Shown in pieces: positions 8,498 through 17,055 of a stretch of DNA of 64,000 nucleotides. The notes beneath the pieces are model-generated. The model saw nothing but the letters and a program-made list of their open reading frames with translations, did not search any database and was not told the origin of the DNA. Made by a program: the position numbers and the translations under genes. Numbering within the stretch: position 1 is the first letter of the stretch; each line of letters begins with the position of its first letter. This DNA is from an uncultured Clostridia bacterium. Lineage in GTDB: Bacteria; Bacillota; Clostridia; Oscillospirales; Ruminococcaceae. The stretch spans positions 372,001 to 436,000 of the forward strand of contig CANQCK010000001.1 of assembly GCA_947589185.1 (NCBI GenBank), read 5' to 3'.

Positions 8498-10286
8498 AGT
8501 TCGCGAACTGCGCGCGGTAAAGCCTCGCGTACTCGCCGCCGAGCTTTAAGAGTTCCTCGTGGTTGCCCTGCTCCACGATGTGTCCGTTTTGCATGACGAG
8601 GATGATATCCGCGCCGCGGATCGTGGAGAGACGGTGGGCGATGATGAAGCTGGTTCTGCCCTCGCGCAGCCGGTTCACGGCCTCCTGAATCTGAGCCTCA
8701 GTCTTGGTGTCGACCGAGCTCGTCGCCTCGTCGAGAATCAGGATGTTCGGCTTCGTCAGGAACGCCCTGGCAATCGTCACGAGCTGTTTCTCACCTGCGG
8801 ATACCGCCGTCTGCTCGTTGTTCAGAATTGTCCCGTAGCCCAGAGGCAGTGATTTCACGAATTTGTCCACAAAGGTCGCCTCGCAGGCGCCGAAGAAGTC
8901 TTCACGCGTAATCTCTTTCAGCTTCGGTACTCCGTATATAATGTTCTCAGCAAGCGTGGCGTTGTACAGCCAGGTATCCTGCAGCACCATGCCGATGTTG
9001 CGGCGCAGCGCCTTGCGGCTCAGCTTGTGCAGCTCGATGTTTCCGTCCAATATGATCTGTCCGCTGTTAATCTCATAGAAGCGCTCGATGAGGTTGACGA
9101 GCGTGGTCTTGCCTGCGCCCGTACCGCCCACGATCGCCACGGTCTGTCCGGGCTTCACGGTGAGGTTCATGTGCTCGATTAGCTTCTTCTCAGGCGTATA
9201 GCTGAATGACACGTCGCGGAATTCGATCTGGCCCTTGAGTTCGTACTCGTCGTACGCGTCGTCCGCGTCCGCCGGTTCGTCCTCGCTCTCGAGCATATCG
9301 TAGATACGCTCCAGAGAGGCAAGGCCCGACTGCAGGGTACTGATCATCTGCGCCAGGTTGCTGAACGGCTGCTGGAACTGTCTCGCGTACTGGATGAACG
9401 CCTGCACATCGCCCACGCTCATCTGTCCGCTTATAATCTTGAACGCACCGAACAGCGCCACAATGACGTAGTTCAGATTTGTGAGCAGACGTGACAGCGG
9501 CTGGATTAGGTTCGAGATAATCGTCGCCTTCATCGTCGTGTTGTAGAGCTCCGTGTTCTGCGCGCGGAACGTCTCGCTGAACGGATCCTCCTGGTCGTAC
9601 GCCTTGATGATGTTGTGGCCGTTGAAGCTCTCCTCCACGTTCGCGTTGATCCTGCCCATGTACTGCCACTGCCTCTGGAACGCCGGCTTCGAGACCGTCG
9701 TGATCTTCTTCACGAGCACTCCCGAGAGTGGGATCAGCAGAGCGGTGACAAGCGCCAGCTGCCAGGACAGCATGAACATCATAGCGACCATGCCGATCAG
9801 CATCAGCAGGTAGTAGACAAAATCACCGCCGGTCTGGTTCAGCGTCTGAACCACGTTGTCCACATCGTTGGACGTCCGGCTCATGATATCGCCGCGCTGG
9901 TTCGTATCGTAGAAATTGAGGGGCAGGGTCCACAGCTTTTCCTCGACCTTGCTGCGCAGATCCATCGCGATACGCGAGGTGATCCCTGCGGAGGTCCGAC
10001 CCGCCACCCATTTTGCGACAAATTGAAGAATATAGACTGCCATCGACGCGCATGCCCAGAAGATGAACGTCTTCCAGTGAATGCCTCCCGCGGCGAGCCC
10101 GTCCACGATCGTGTCCGTGGCTCCGCCCATGATACGCGGTCCAATCGCCGTGAAGATGCCGGCCACTATCAGCATCACCAGCATCAGCACGCACGCTGCC
10201 TTGTATTCCCCAAAGAGGCCGAGCAGCTTTCGGAACATACCCTTCTTTACTTTCTTTTTCGGCTTTTTCGCTTCTCTGGTACTCAT
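8496..10286 (-). CDS. ABC exporter half-transporter, subunit B (catalytic site intact)
   Basis: 596 residues: an N-terminal six-helix exporter domain (first helix LMLVMLIVAGIFTAIGP) and a C-terminal nucleotide-binding domain with Walker A GGTGAGKTTLV, Q-loop region MVLQDTWLYNAT, the signature variant SAGEKQLVTIARA and Walker B ILILDEATSSVD with the catalytic glutamate. It overlaps the stop of the preceding ABC gene by 4 bp, the typical arrangement of heterodimeric MdlA/MdlB or LmrCD-type exporters. Such pairs expel drugs, peptides or lipids. Here, next to three ligase genes, I infer export of the pathway product, although a generic multidrug role is possible. Confidence 0.85.
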   Translation of the reverse strand: MSTREAKKPKKKVKKGMFRKLLGLFGEYKAACVLMLVMLIVAGIFTAIGPRIMGGATDTIVDGLAAGGIHWKTFIFWACASMAVYILQFVAKWVAGRTSAGITSRIAMDLRSKVEEKLWTLPLNFYDTNQRGDIMSRTSNDVDNVVQTLNQTGGDFVYYLLMLIGMVAMMFMLSWQLALVTALLIPLSGVLVKKITTVSKPAFQRQWQYMGRINANVEESFNGHNIIKAYDQEDPFSETFRAQNTELYNTTMKATIISNLIQPLSRLLTNLNYVIVALFGAFKIISGQMSVGDVQAFIQYARQFQQPFSNLAQMISTLQSGLASLERIYDMLESEDEPADADDAYDEYELKGQIEFRDVSFSYTPEKKLIEHMNLTVKPGQTVAIVGGTGAGKTTLVNLIERFYEINSGQIILDGNIELHKLSRKALRRNIGMVLQDTWLYNATLAENIIYGVPKLKEITREDFFGACEATFVDKFVKSLPLGYGTILNNEQTAVSAGEKQLVTIARAFLTKPNILILDEATSSVDTKTEAQIQEAVNRLREGRTSFIIAHRLSTIRGADIILVMQNGHIVEQGNHEELLKLGGEYARLYRAQFAN

Positions 10287-12028
10287 GCGCTCACCTCCGT
10301 TTCTTCCGTCGGCTGGGTAGAGGCGATCTCCTGATAGGTCGCGCAGCGCGCGATTAGCTCGTCGTGCGTCCCCATGTCCTCAATCATTCCGTTGTTCAAA
10401 ACAATGATATTATCCGCGTCGATCACCGAACTGATGCGCTGTGCCACCACGATGACCGCCGCGTCGGCCGTCACGCCCTTGAGCTCACCGCGCAGCTTCT
10501 TGTCCGTCGCGTAATCGAGTGCAGAGAACGAGTCGTCGAAAAGGTAGACCTTCGGCCTGCGGACGATCGCCCGCGCGATTGCCAGACGCTGTCTCTGGCC
10601 GCCCGAGAAGTTCGAGCCACCCTCGGACACGCGCATATGAATCCCATCTTTATTCTCTTTGATAAATCCATCCGCCTGCGCCACACGGAGCGCCTCCCAG
10701 ATCTCCTCGTCGGTCGCGTCGCTCCTTGCATGACGCATATTATCCGCGAGCGAACCCGCGAAGAGGAAGGCCTTCTGCGGCACCATGCCGATCGCGGAGC
10801 GTAGCTCCGCCTGCTTGAGATCCTTCACGTTAATCCCATCGAAATAGACGGCACCGCCGGTCGCGTCGGTGAGCCTCGGAATCAGGTTCAGCAACGTCGT
10901 CTTGCCGCTGCCCGTGGAACCGATGATCGCCGTCGTCGTCCCCGGCTTCGCGGTAAAGGACAGATGCTGAAGAACTGGTTCCACCTCCGGATGATCCGGC
11001 GCGTAAGAATAGCTCACGTCCTCGAAGCGGACCTCGCCGCGCAGAGATCTCGTTGCGGCCGGACGCTCTGCGTCCTCCACCGAGCTTTCTGCGTCCAGCA
11101 CCTCTACGATACGGTCCGTCGCCACCGCCGCCCTCGGCATCAGGATGAACACCATTGCCGCGGAGAGCGTGGCCGTCATGATAAACGACAGATAAGTGAT
11201 GAAGGCGATGATCTCACCGACCTGCACCGAACCCTGCTCCGACAGATACCCGCCGAACCACAATATGGCGATTGTAGCGGCGTTCACGATAAACATGAAC
11301 AGTGGGCTCATCAGGGAGTTCAGCCTGGTGATCGCCAGGTTGATCTCGGAGAGGTCCTTGTTGACTACTCCGAAGCGCTTTATCTCAAACGGCTCGCGCG
11401 TGAACGCCTTCGCCACACGCACGCCCGAGATCTGGTCCCGGAGGATAACGTTCAATCCATCAATATGCTCCTGCTGTGCCTTGTAGTACGGAAGCATTTT
11501 CATCAAGAATATGACTGATATAATCACAAGCATCGGCACGGTGACCAGTATGACGACTGAGAGCGATACGCTCTGCGCAATCGCCATAATGATGCCGACC
11601 ACGAACATGACCGGCGCGGTGATCAGCACCGTCAGCAGGATCGTAAGGAAACGAACCACCTGCTCGACGTCGTTGGTCGCGCGCGTGATGAGCGTCGGCG
11701 CTCCGAAGCCCGCGATCTCTCTCTGCGAGTAGGACAGGATCTTCGTGTAGATCTTCTCCCTCAGGTCGCGGCCAACCGACAGCGCAGCCTTAGCGCCCAG
11801 TATGCTTGCGCCCACGGCGCAAACGAACTGGAGTATGGATAGCACCACCATGATGATGCCCTTGTTGATTATGTAGCCCGTATCGCTGTTTGCTACACCG
11901 AAGTCGATGATCCCCGCGTTGATCCTCGGCAGATACAGAGACAGCAGCGTCTGTCCGATCTGCAAAAGAAGCACGCAGTAGATAATCTTGCGATACGGCT
12001 TGATCTGTTTTCCTAAAAAACTAAACAT
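10283..12028 (-). CDS. ABC exporter half-transporter, subunit A (degenerate catalytic site)
   Basis: 581 residues with an N-terminal exporter membrane domain (IIYCVLLLQIGQTLLSLYLP and further helices) and a C-terminal ATPase domain: Walker A GSTGSGKTTLLN, canonical signature NFSGGQRQRLAIARA, and Walker B VYLFDDSFSALD in which aspartate replaces the catalytic glutamate. Its partner has the glutamate but a weaker signature, the complementary asymmetry expected of a heterodimeric exporter with one degenerate site. The downstream half-transporter starts inside its last codons. It starts 22 bp after the DUF975/CmpB-like membrane gene. Confidence 0.85.
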   Translation of the reverse strand: MFSFLGKQIKPYRKIIYCVLLLQIGQTLLSLYLPRINAGIIDFGVANSDTGYIINKGIIMVVLSILQFVCAVGASILGAKAALSVGRDLREKIYTKILSYSQREIAGFGAPTLITRATNDVEQVVRFLTILLTVLITAPVMFVVGIIMAIAQSVSLSVVILVTVPMLVIISVIFLMKMLPYYKAQQEHIDGLNVILRDQISGVRVAKAFTREPFEIKRFGVVNKDLSEINLAITRLNSLMSPLFMFIVNAATIAILWFGGYLSEQGSVQVGEIIAFITYLSFIMTATLSAAMVFILMPRAAVATDRIVEVLDAESSVEDAERPAATRSLRGEVRFEDVSYSYAPDHPEVEPVLQHLSFTAKPGTTTAIIGSTGSGKTTLLNLIPRLTDATGGAVYFDGINVKDLKQAELRSAIGMVPQKAFLFAGSLADNMRHARSDATDEEIWEALRVAQADGFIKENKDGIHMRVSEGGSNFSGGQRQRLAIARAIVRRPKVYLFDDSFSALDYATDKKLRGELKGVTADAAVIVVAQRISSVIDADNIIVLNNGMIEDMGTHDELIARCATYQEIASTQPTEETEVSA

Positions 12029-12050
12029 AGCATTCTCCTTTCTTGCGGCC

Positions 12051-13880
12051 TCAGCATCGGGTATTTACGCTTTGGCCTGTATAGAACTGCTCCGGCAGCT
12101 GCACCGCATAGTCCGTGATTCCCTTGCCGGTGTTCGGGTGTTTGCCCGAGTAGATCTGGTCGGCAGTGAATGCCACCAGCAGCACCACGCAGAGCGGAAC
12201 GATGATCTGCAGCTTGATCTTTCGCAGGAAGTTATCCAAAAACGGCGCGGCCACATAGACAATCGCCATGCCGCCGAGTCCGAACACCAGCAGACCCTCC
12301 GCGCAGATCCTTCCGTGCAGATTCAGGAAATATCCGCTGTAATCCCACCACTTCTGTCCGCCGTGGGTCGCCTCTAAGTACCAAGCGGTGAAGTATTCCA
12401 CGCAGCCGCAGAGCACGATGGTCGCGCAGAACTCCGCGAGCGGCTTGCTGCGAAGCTTGTTCAACACGACGAGAATCAGCACGCCGCCTGTTCCGTAGAT
12501 CGGAAGCCACGGACCGTACAGGACGCCGCGGTTGACGAACTCGCCGTCGGAGACCAGATGCAGGCTTACCTCCCACATCCAGCCGATGAGCGCGAAGATG
12601 AAAAACAGCATGATCAGAGACCAGATGGAGTAATGACGCTCGCAGTAGATTCCGCGGAACTTCTTCTCCTTGCCTTTCCTCTGGTACTGCCCGAGCCGGA
12701 CCGGATAAGCCTTTCCGGACATCTCGCCGCGCATCGACAGGTAGACGTCGTGCTTCGCCATGAACTCGTCGTACTCCTGCTCCGTCTTGTCGTTCACAAG
12801 AGTCACGCCAAAGACGTCTGCGATGAAGCCGAGGATTCCCGTGCGCACTTTCTTCGGCGGCTTCGGCTCGCCGATCGCGTCAATCTCCTTCTCATAAGCA
12901 AACAGCAGATCCATGCGATCCGCCTTCTCAAACAGGTAGGTATCGTTCAGCAGCTCGCTGCCCTCGATGGATTTCTCCTTCGCCAGAGCGCGCACGTAGG
13001 CGTAGTATTCCGCGAAAGTCGCCTGACGGTAAGGCTCGGAGTAGAGCTTGCCCACAATTCCCATCGTCACGGCGTCCAGTATCCTCCAGCCGATGAACGT
13101 AAGGTTCAGCACGAAGCATTCCCACTTGTGTCCGTCCATCATCTTCCTCGAAAGCGCGATTGCCTCCTTTGAGGAGATCCCCGGATTCTCCGCCACGATG
13201 TACGGCACCATGCGATAGGAGTAGGATTTGATTATTCCGCCTACGATCGTGAGCCACCACAGCGTCTCATAGACCGTGCAGCGCAGCATCGCAAACGCCA
13301 CCTTCGTCCACTTGCGGATGCGGTAGAAATACAGGAACCTGTGCACCGGCACTTCCTCGTAGGTGCGCCCTTCCAGGAACATACGCGCGGAGACCGCCGT
13401 GTAGACGTTCGCCACGTAGAACCACACCAGCAGCAGTCCCGCCGTGCTGAGCAGGATGAAAAGCAGAAGTAGAATGCTGTTCGCCCCCGTCATGGACACG
13501 ACCGCCGATACGATGGTCTCGATGAAGGTTCCCGAGGAGATCTCCTTCGCCACGGAGGCGAAGACTCCTCTCGTAGTCCCCGCGAATTCCTTCGTGCTGG
13601 AGCCGATCTTCTCAAGTCCGGACTCCATCAGACCGCCTAAGAGCTTCTCCATGGATTTTCCTTCCAGCAGTCCCTGGAAACCGGTGTTCAGCGTCGATGT
13701 GACGCTTCCCGTCAGCTCAGTCGAGGTCTGGGCGGGCTGATAGATCCTGCCCTTCTGACTGGTCGAGCCGCCTCCCCCAGATCCTAAGAACCAGGCAACC
13801 AGGCAGACAATCACGAAGATGAAATAGTGCTTCTTCAGCGACTGTCTCGCCTTCTGTTTCAACTCTCTTCTATTGTACAT
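12051..13880 (-). CDS. DUF975 / CmpB-like (DUF1113) membrane fusion protein
   Basis: 609 residues from the ATG at 13880, which has GGGAGG seven bases upstream; the longer frame starts within that site. The N-terminal half has a signal-anchor-like helix, a low-complexity extracellular stretch and then DUF975-type sequence (GIIKSYSYRMVPYIVAENPG, GISSKEAIALSRKMMDG). The C-terminal half matches the CmpB-type multi-spanning family (GWMWEVSLHLVSDGEFVNRG, GVLYGPWLPIYGTGGVLI, WWDYSGYFLNLHGRICAEG). Both families are membrane proteins of unknown function common in Clostridia. It is the first gene of the minus-strand run and may assist the exporter; that is inference from position only. Confidence 0.72.
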   Translation of the reverse strand: MYNRRELKQKARQSLKKHYFIFVIVCLVAWFLGSGGGGSTSQKGRIYQPAQTSTELTGSVTSTLNTGFQGLLEGKSMEKLLGGLMESGLEKIGSSTKEFAGTTRGVFASVAKEISSGTFIETIVSAVVSMTGANSILLLLFILLSTAGLLLVWFYVANVYTAVSARMFLEGRTYEEVPVHRFLYFYRIRKWTKVAFAMLRCTVYETLWWLTIVGGIIKSYSYRMVPYIVAENPGISSKEAIALSRKMMDGHKWECFVLNLTFIGWRILDAVTMGIVGKLYSEPYRQATFAEYYAYVRALAKEKSIEGSELLNDTYLFEKADRMDLLFAYEKEIDAIGEPKPPKKVRTGILGFIADVFGVTLVNDKTEQEYDEFMAKHDVYLSMRGEMSGKAYPVRLGQYQRKGKEKKFRGIYCERHYSIWSLIMLFFIFALIGWMWEVSLHLVSDGEFVNRGVLYGPWLPIYGTGGVLILVVLNKLRSKPLAEFCATIVLCGCVEYFTAWYLEATHGGQKWWDYSGYFLNLHGRICAEGLLVFGLGGMAIVYVAAPFLDNFLRKIKLQIIVPLCVVLLVAFTADQIYSGKHPNTGKGITDYAVQLPEQFYTGQSVNTRC

Positions 13881-13927
13881 TTGTTTCCCTCCCAAATATT
13901 CCATAGAATTTATGGATTCTTATCTCG

Positions 13928-13977
13928 CCAATGACCCCGGCGGATTTATGCGCGCATAAATCTGTCAGGGTCATTGG
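13928..13977. other. 50-bp near-perfect inverted repeat (long hairpin)
   Basis: Outer arms CCAATGACCC / GGGTCATTGG and inner arms GATTTATGCG / CGCATAAATC with no loop, separated by five bases that can mostly form G-C or G-U pairs. As RNA this is a stem of about 25 bp. It lies between the M13-peptidase remnant and the start of the long minus-strand operon. There is no following T run on either strand, so a simple intrinsic terminator is doubtful; a palindromic element or protein site is equally possible. Confidence 0.6.
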
Positions 13978-13989
13978 ATGGGCAGCTTC

Positions 13990-14106
13990 TTACCAGATGG
14001 ATACTCAATCCTCAAAGGCGACCCACATTCCGTCACCTTCGGTGACACCGTAAGTCTCGTAGAACTCGTCGAAGTTCGGAATCAATGCGATAAATTTTCT
14101 TTTCAT
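13990..14106 (-). pseudogene. Remnant of the 3' end of an M13-family peptidase gene
   Basis: A minus-strand frame from ATG at 14106 reads IPNFDEFYETYGVTEGDGMW, continues VAFED, stops at TGA (14007-14005), and then reads VSIW followed by TAA at 13990. M13 (PepO/neprilysin-like) metallopeptidases of Clostridia end with EFYETYGV.EGDGM..APEDRV.IW, so this is that C-terminus with Arg (CGA) changed to TGA and Pro to Phe. The catalytic HExxH region is absent; only about 38 codons are left. I recognise the tail from memory and have not aligned it. Confidence 0.6.
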
Positions 14107-14151
14107 GGATGTATCCCTTAACAATAAGATATGTCTCTGCCTAGCTGGGAA

Positions 14152-14835
14152 TTATGAATTCGAGGTGGGCAGATATGCTCTCAGAACGCCCGCCACATTA
14201 GACAGCGGAAGCGTCTGCAGCCATACATGACCCGGTCCGGTAATCACGGTATTGAAGAAGCCTTCGCCGCCGAACAGCTTGTTCTTTATGCCCGCCACCG
14301 TCTTGATGTCGAGGCTGCAGGTCGCGGTCATGGCCGCCAAATGCCCGGTATCGACCAGAATCTGCTGCCCGGCCTGAAGCTCATACTCCATCACATGGCC
14401 GTCGAACTCGGCGAACACGATTCCATGCCCTGTGGCCTTCTGCATGATGAAGCCCTCGCCACCAAACAGGCCCGTGGCAACCTTCTTGCGGAAGTGTACA
14501 GACAGCGTCACGCCGCTCTCCCCCGCCAGGTACGAGCTCTTCTGGAAGATCATCTCATTGCCCGGAGCGATCTCAAAAGGTACGATGGAGCCCGGGAAAG
14601 ATGACGCGAAAGCGATCATGCCAGGGCCGCCCTGCGCGGTGTAGATATTCTGGAACATCTTCTCACCCGAGAAGGCTCTGCCGAGCGCTTTTCCAATCCC
14701 GCCGTTCGACGTCGTCTCCATATTCATATTCGGAGACATCCAGGACATACCGCCTCCCTCTGTGATCATCTTTTCTCCCGCCTCGAGCTCACAAACAACT
14801 ACCGGCAGGGTTCCACCTTGGATGTTATACTTCAT
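14152..14835 (-). CDS. AIM24 / TIGR00266-family protein
   Basis: 227 residues, the usual length. Family hallmarks are a start that reads MKYNIQGGTLPVVVCELEAG, the segment ITEGGGMSWMS, the repeated glycine motif GLFGGEGF...KNKLFGGEGFF, and a late GPGHVWLQTLP. These beta-rich proteins are related to yeast mitochondrial AIM24 and form a trimeric double-psi-like barrel; their cellular role in bacteria is not established. AGGAGGAGAAGG precedes the start. The gene is separated from the long operon by a peptidase remnant and a hairpin. Codon use is GC-rich like the rest of 1-14,900. Confidence 0.82.
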   Translation of the reverse strand: MKYNIQGGTLPVVVCELEAGEKMITEGGGMSWMSPNMNMETTSNGGIGKALGRAFSGEKMFQNIYTAQGGPGMIAFASSFPGSIVPFEIAPGNEMIFQKSSYLAGESGVTLSVHFRKKVATGLFGGEGFIMQKATGHGIVFAEFDGHVMEYELQAGQQILVDTGHLAAMTATCSLDIKTVAGIKNKLFGGEGFFNTVITGPGHVWLQTLPLSNVAGVLRAYLPTSNS

Positions 14836-14939
14836 TGCCTTCTCCTCCTATCACAATATTTCTATATAAATTTTCTCTCTGCAAGTGGTATAATGGAAGT
14901 GTCACCGACCACCATACACAACAACAGAGGAGAAAATTT

Positions 14940-15062
14940 ATGGTTGCTAAATACCATCAGATTTCCTTAAAAGATACCTTTTCAGAATGCAAGGATATGT
15001 TCATGGACGATACCCCTTCCTTTTTTCAACTCCTTGAGAAACATTTGTTGCGCACAGCATGA
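14940..15062 (+). pseudogene. Truncated transposase N-terminus at the composition break
   Basis: A TATAAT box near 14,890 and an AGAGGAG ribosome-binding site precede an ATG at 14940. The 40-codon frame begins MVAKYHQISLKDTFSECKDM and continues with FMDDTPSFFQLLEKH, which I recognise as the N-terminus of DDE transposases (IS1182/IS4-like) common in Lachnospiraceae. The frame then changes to unrelated codons and stops at 15062; the DDE domain is missing. It is the last GC-moderate piece before the sequence turns AT-rich, so the element was cut at or near the junction. Confidence 0.55.
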
Positions 15063-15456
15063 ATTGTCCACAATATATCCGAAACCTGAAACCTTTGATT
15101 GCCTGAAAAAGTATTCAATTGTCATAGTTCTCTTATAAGCTTATTAAAGTGCGCCTAAAATCCGATGTTCTATGTCATTTCAGAAACAATTCTGAATAAT
15201 GACCAGTTTTTCTCTCCTTATATAGCGGAAAGTTATCCACATCAAAGGTAAAAATCATTTAACAATTACCTAAATAAATATGAATTAAGCAGCATATACT
15301 AAAATAAGCCATATGTTTTAGATTCCTTTTTCGCAGAGTTGCCTACTCTGCGAAATTATTATGACAAGTTATGTCAATAATCGTTAAAATTATAACATAG
15401 TATACTATAATTTTTCAACATATTATATAATTTATTTTATTTTTTTTAATATCTTT
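15063..15456. other. AT-rich non-coding stretch with one hairpin
   Basis: No supported gene in these 394 bases. A hairpin lies at 15,329-15,355 (TTTCGCAGAGT / ACTCTGCGAAA with a five-base loop), but no U run follows on either strand, so a terminator role for the small minus-strand gene ending at 15,457 is only possible. The rest is low-complexity AT sequence, including a palindromic ATAGTATACTAT near 15,398. Confidence 0.5.
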
Positions 15457-15681
15457 TTAATATCTATAATATGAACAAGGAGGCGCTGCTATGACAGCTT
15501 CCATGATAGGAAATACCTTGAGCATACACTTTTGGCAAAAATCAGCGGGACAGCCGTATTCACAAACATATACATCACCAATTTCGTGTCCGTTACGACA
15601 GTCAATATAGCCCTCGTTATTCTTTTTTCCATCTACAGCGGTAATAACAAACGAAACATCTTATTGTATAAATCTCTTCAT
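15457..15681 (-). pseudogene. Small Cys-rich protein gene interrupted by TAA at codon 7
   Basis: ATG at 15681 has a good AGAGGAGA ribosome-binding site and starts MKRFIQ, then an in-frame TAA (15663-15661). The same frame stays open for another 67 codons and looks coding: GKKNNEGYIDCRNGHEIGDV, YVCEYGCPADFCQKCM, ending SYYRY at TAA 15457. The four to six cysteines in C..YGC....C..C spacing suggest a small zinc- or metal-binding protein. No alternative ATG/GTG/TTG start lies after the stop near the 5' end. Either it is inactivated or the base is an error. Its start lies 25 bp after the rlmD stop, so it would be the last gene of that operon. Confidence 0.45.
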
Positions 15682-15705
15682 AGGTCTATCTCCTCTGCAA
15701 AAAAA

Positions 15706-17055
15706 TTATTTATCCCTTGACATCAATACCACGCACTCGACATGAGCCGTCCTCGGAAACATATCAACAGCTATCCCCTTTACCGCATCGTATCCATTAT
15801 CGCACAAATACCTTACATCTCTTGCCGCTGTTGACGGATTGCAGGAAACCATTATAATTTTGTCTGGCGACATTTTTAGCATCGCATTTAGCGATACACT
15901 GTCGCAGCCCTTTCTTGCAGGGTCGGCAATAATAATGTCAGGTATTTCTCCACGCTCAATCAATCTGTTTGCGACTTCTCCTGCGTCACCACAGATAAAT
16001 TCAGCGTTTTTAATTCCGTTTAATTTGGCATTGAGCTTTGCATTCTCTACAGCATTGGGAATAATTTCTACTCCTATCAGCTTTTTTATATTACTTGCCA
16101 GTGAAAATCCTATTGTTCCTATTCCGCAGTACAAATCAAGAATAGTTTCGCTTCCTTTTAAATCTGCATATTCTTTTACTATCCCGTACAGCTTCTCAGC
16201 CTGTGCGGTGTTAATTTGATAAAATGAATGCGGAGAAATCCTCACTTTGTTTTCGCACATAATGTCGGTAATGTACTCTTTACCGAAAAGAACTTCGCTG
16301 TGCTTCCCAAGAATGACATTGGTTTTATCAGGATTGATATTCAGAACTATGCTCTTTATTTCCGAAAATTCTTTTGATATTTCCTCGGAAATATTTTTAA
16401 GTCTGTCGTCACGTTTAGTAGCCACAATGCAAAGCATTATTTCTTTAGTGTGAAAACCCTGCCTGATATAAATATGACGGATCTGACCCTTACCTGTCTC
16501 TTCGTCATATGCTTTAAAGCCGTTCTTTCCTAACAGCTTTACCGTAAAATCTGCAATTTGATTGAAAATCTCTGGCTGTAAAAGACAGTCTTTGTTATCA
16601 ACTACTCGGTGAGAACGCTTTGAATAAAATCCGCATTCTAGCTTGCCGTCTTTCTCACATACCGGATACTGTGCCTTATTACGATAATGCAGAGTTTCAT
16701 CACAGCCGAGTATATTATCAAAGTCAATTGACAGCTTTCCTATACGTTCGAATGAATTCTTTACAAAGTTCTGCTTAGCTTCAAGCTCGGCTTCGTATTT
16801 TAAATGCCGGAATGAACATCCTCCGCACTTTCTGTATGTATTACATTCTGGCTGAATTCTGTCACTTGACGGAGTGAGTATTCGCTCTACGATACCGTAA
16901 GCATAGGTCTTTTTCAGCTTGACAATTTGGCAATCTATAACATCTCCGATTGCAGTAAACGGAACAAAAACTGCCATTCCCTCATATCTGCCCACTCCGC
17001 TGCCTTCGTTTGTAATACTGTCTATTTTAAGTTTTATAATATCATTTTTTCTCAT
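15706..17055 (-). CDS. rlmD: 23S rRNA (uracil-5-)-methyltransferase RlmD/RumA-type
   Basis: 449 residues. An N-terminal TRAM domain (residues about 5-60) is followed by the 4Fe-4S ligand pattern C...CGGCSFRHL, a central recognition domain, and a C-terminal SAM-methyltransferase domain with ILDLYCGIGTIGFSLA (SAM loop), ADPARKGCD and the catalytic-cysteine motif MVSCNPSTAARD. The family methylates U1939 or U747 of 23S rRNA; which one cannot be told from sequence. Its start overlaps the end of hemZ by 14 bp, so it is co-translated as part of the recJ-rel-hemZ run. Confidence 0.9.
   Translation of the reverse strand: MRKNDIIKLKIDSITNEGSGVGRYEGMAVFVPFTAIGDVIDCQIVKLKKTYAYGIVERILTPSSDRIQPECNTYRKCGGCSFRHLKYEAELEAKQNFVKNSFERIGKLSIDFDNILGCDETLHYRNKAQYPVCEKDGKLECGFYSKRSHRVVDNKDCLLQPEIFNQIADFTVKLLGKNGFKAYDEETGKGQIRHIYIRQGFHTKEIMLCIVATKRDDRLKNISEEISKEFSEIKSIVLNINPDKTNVILGKHSEVLFGKEYITDIMCENKVRISPHSFYQINTAQAEKLYGIVKEYADLKGSETILDLYCGIGTIGFSLASNIKKLIGVEIIPNAVENAKLNAKLNGIKNAEFICGDAGEVANRLIERGEIPDIIIADPARKGCDSVSLNAMLKMSPDKIIMVSCNPSTAARDVRYLCDNGYDAVKGIAVDMFPRTAHVECVVLMSRDK

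Noticed and set aside
5986-10334. Several plus-strand ORFs of 150-250 codons opposite the ligase and ABC genes
   Set aside because: All mirror real minus-strand genes with clear motifs and lack ribosome-binding sites.
15532-15720. 62-codon plus-strand ORF
   Set aside because: It overlaps the antisense Cys-rich frame, which has a ribosome-binding site and a better cysteine pattern; no start signal on the plus strand.
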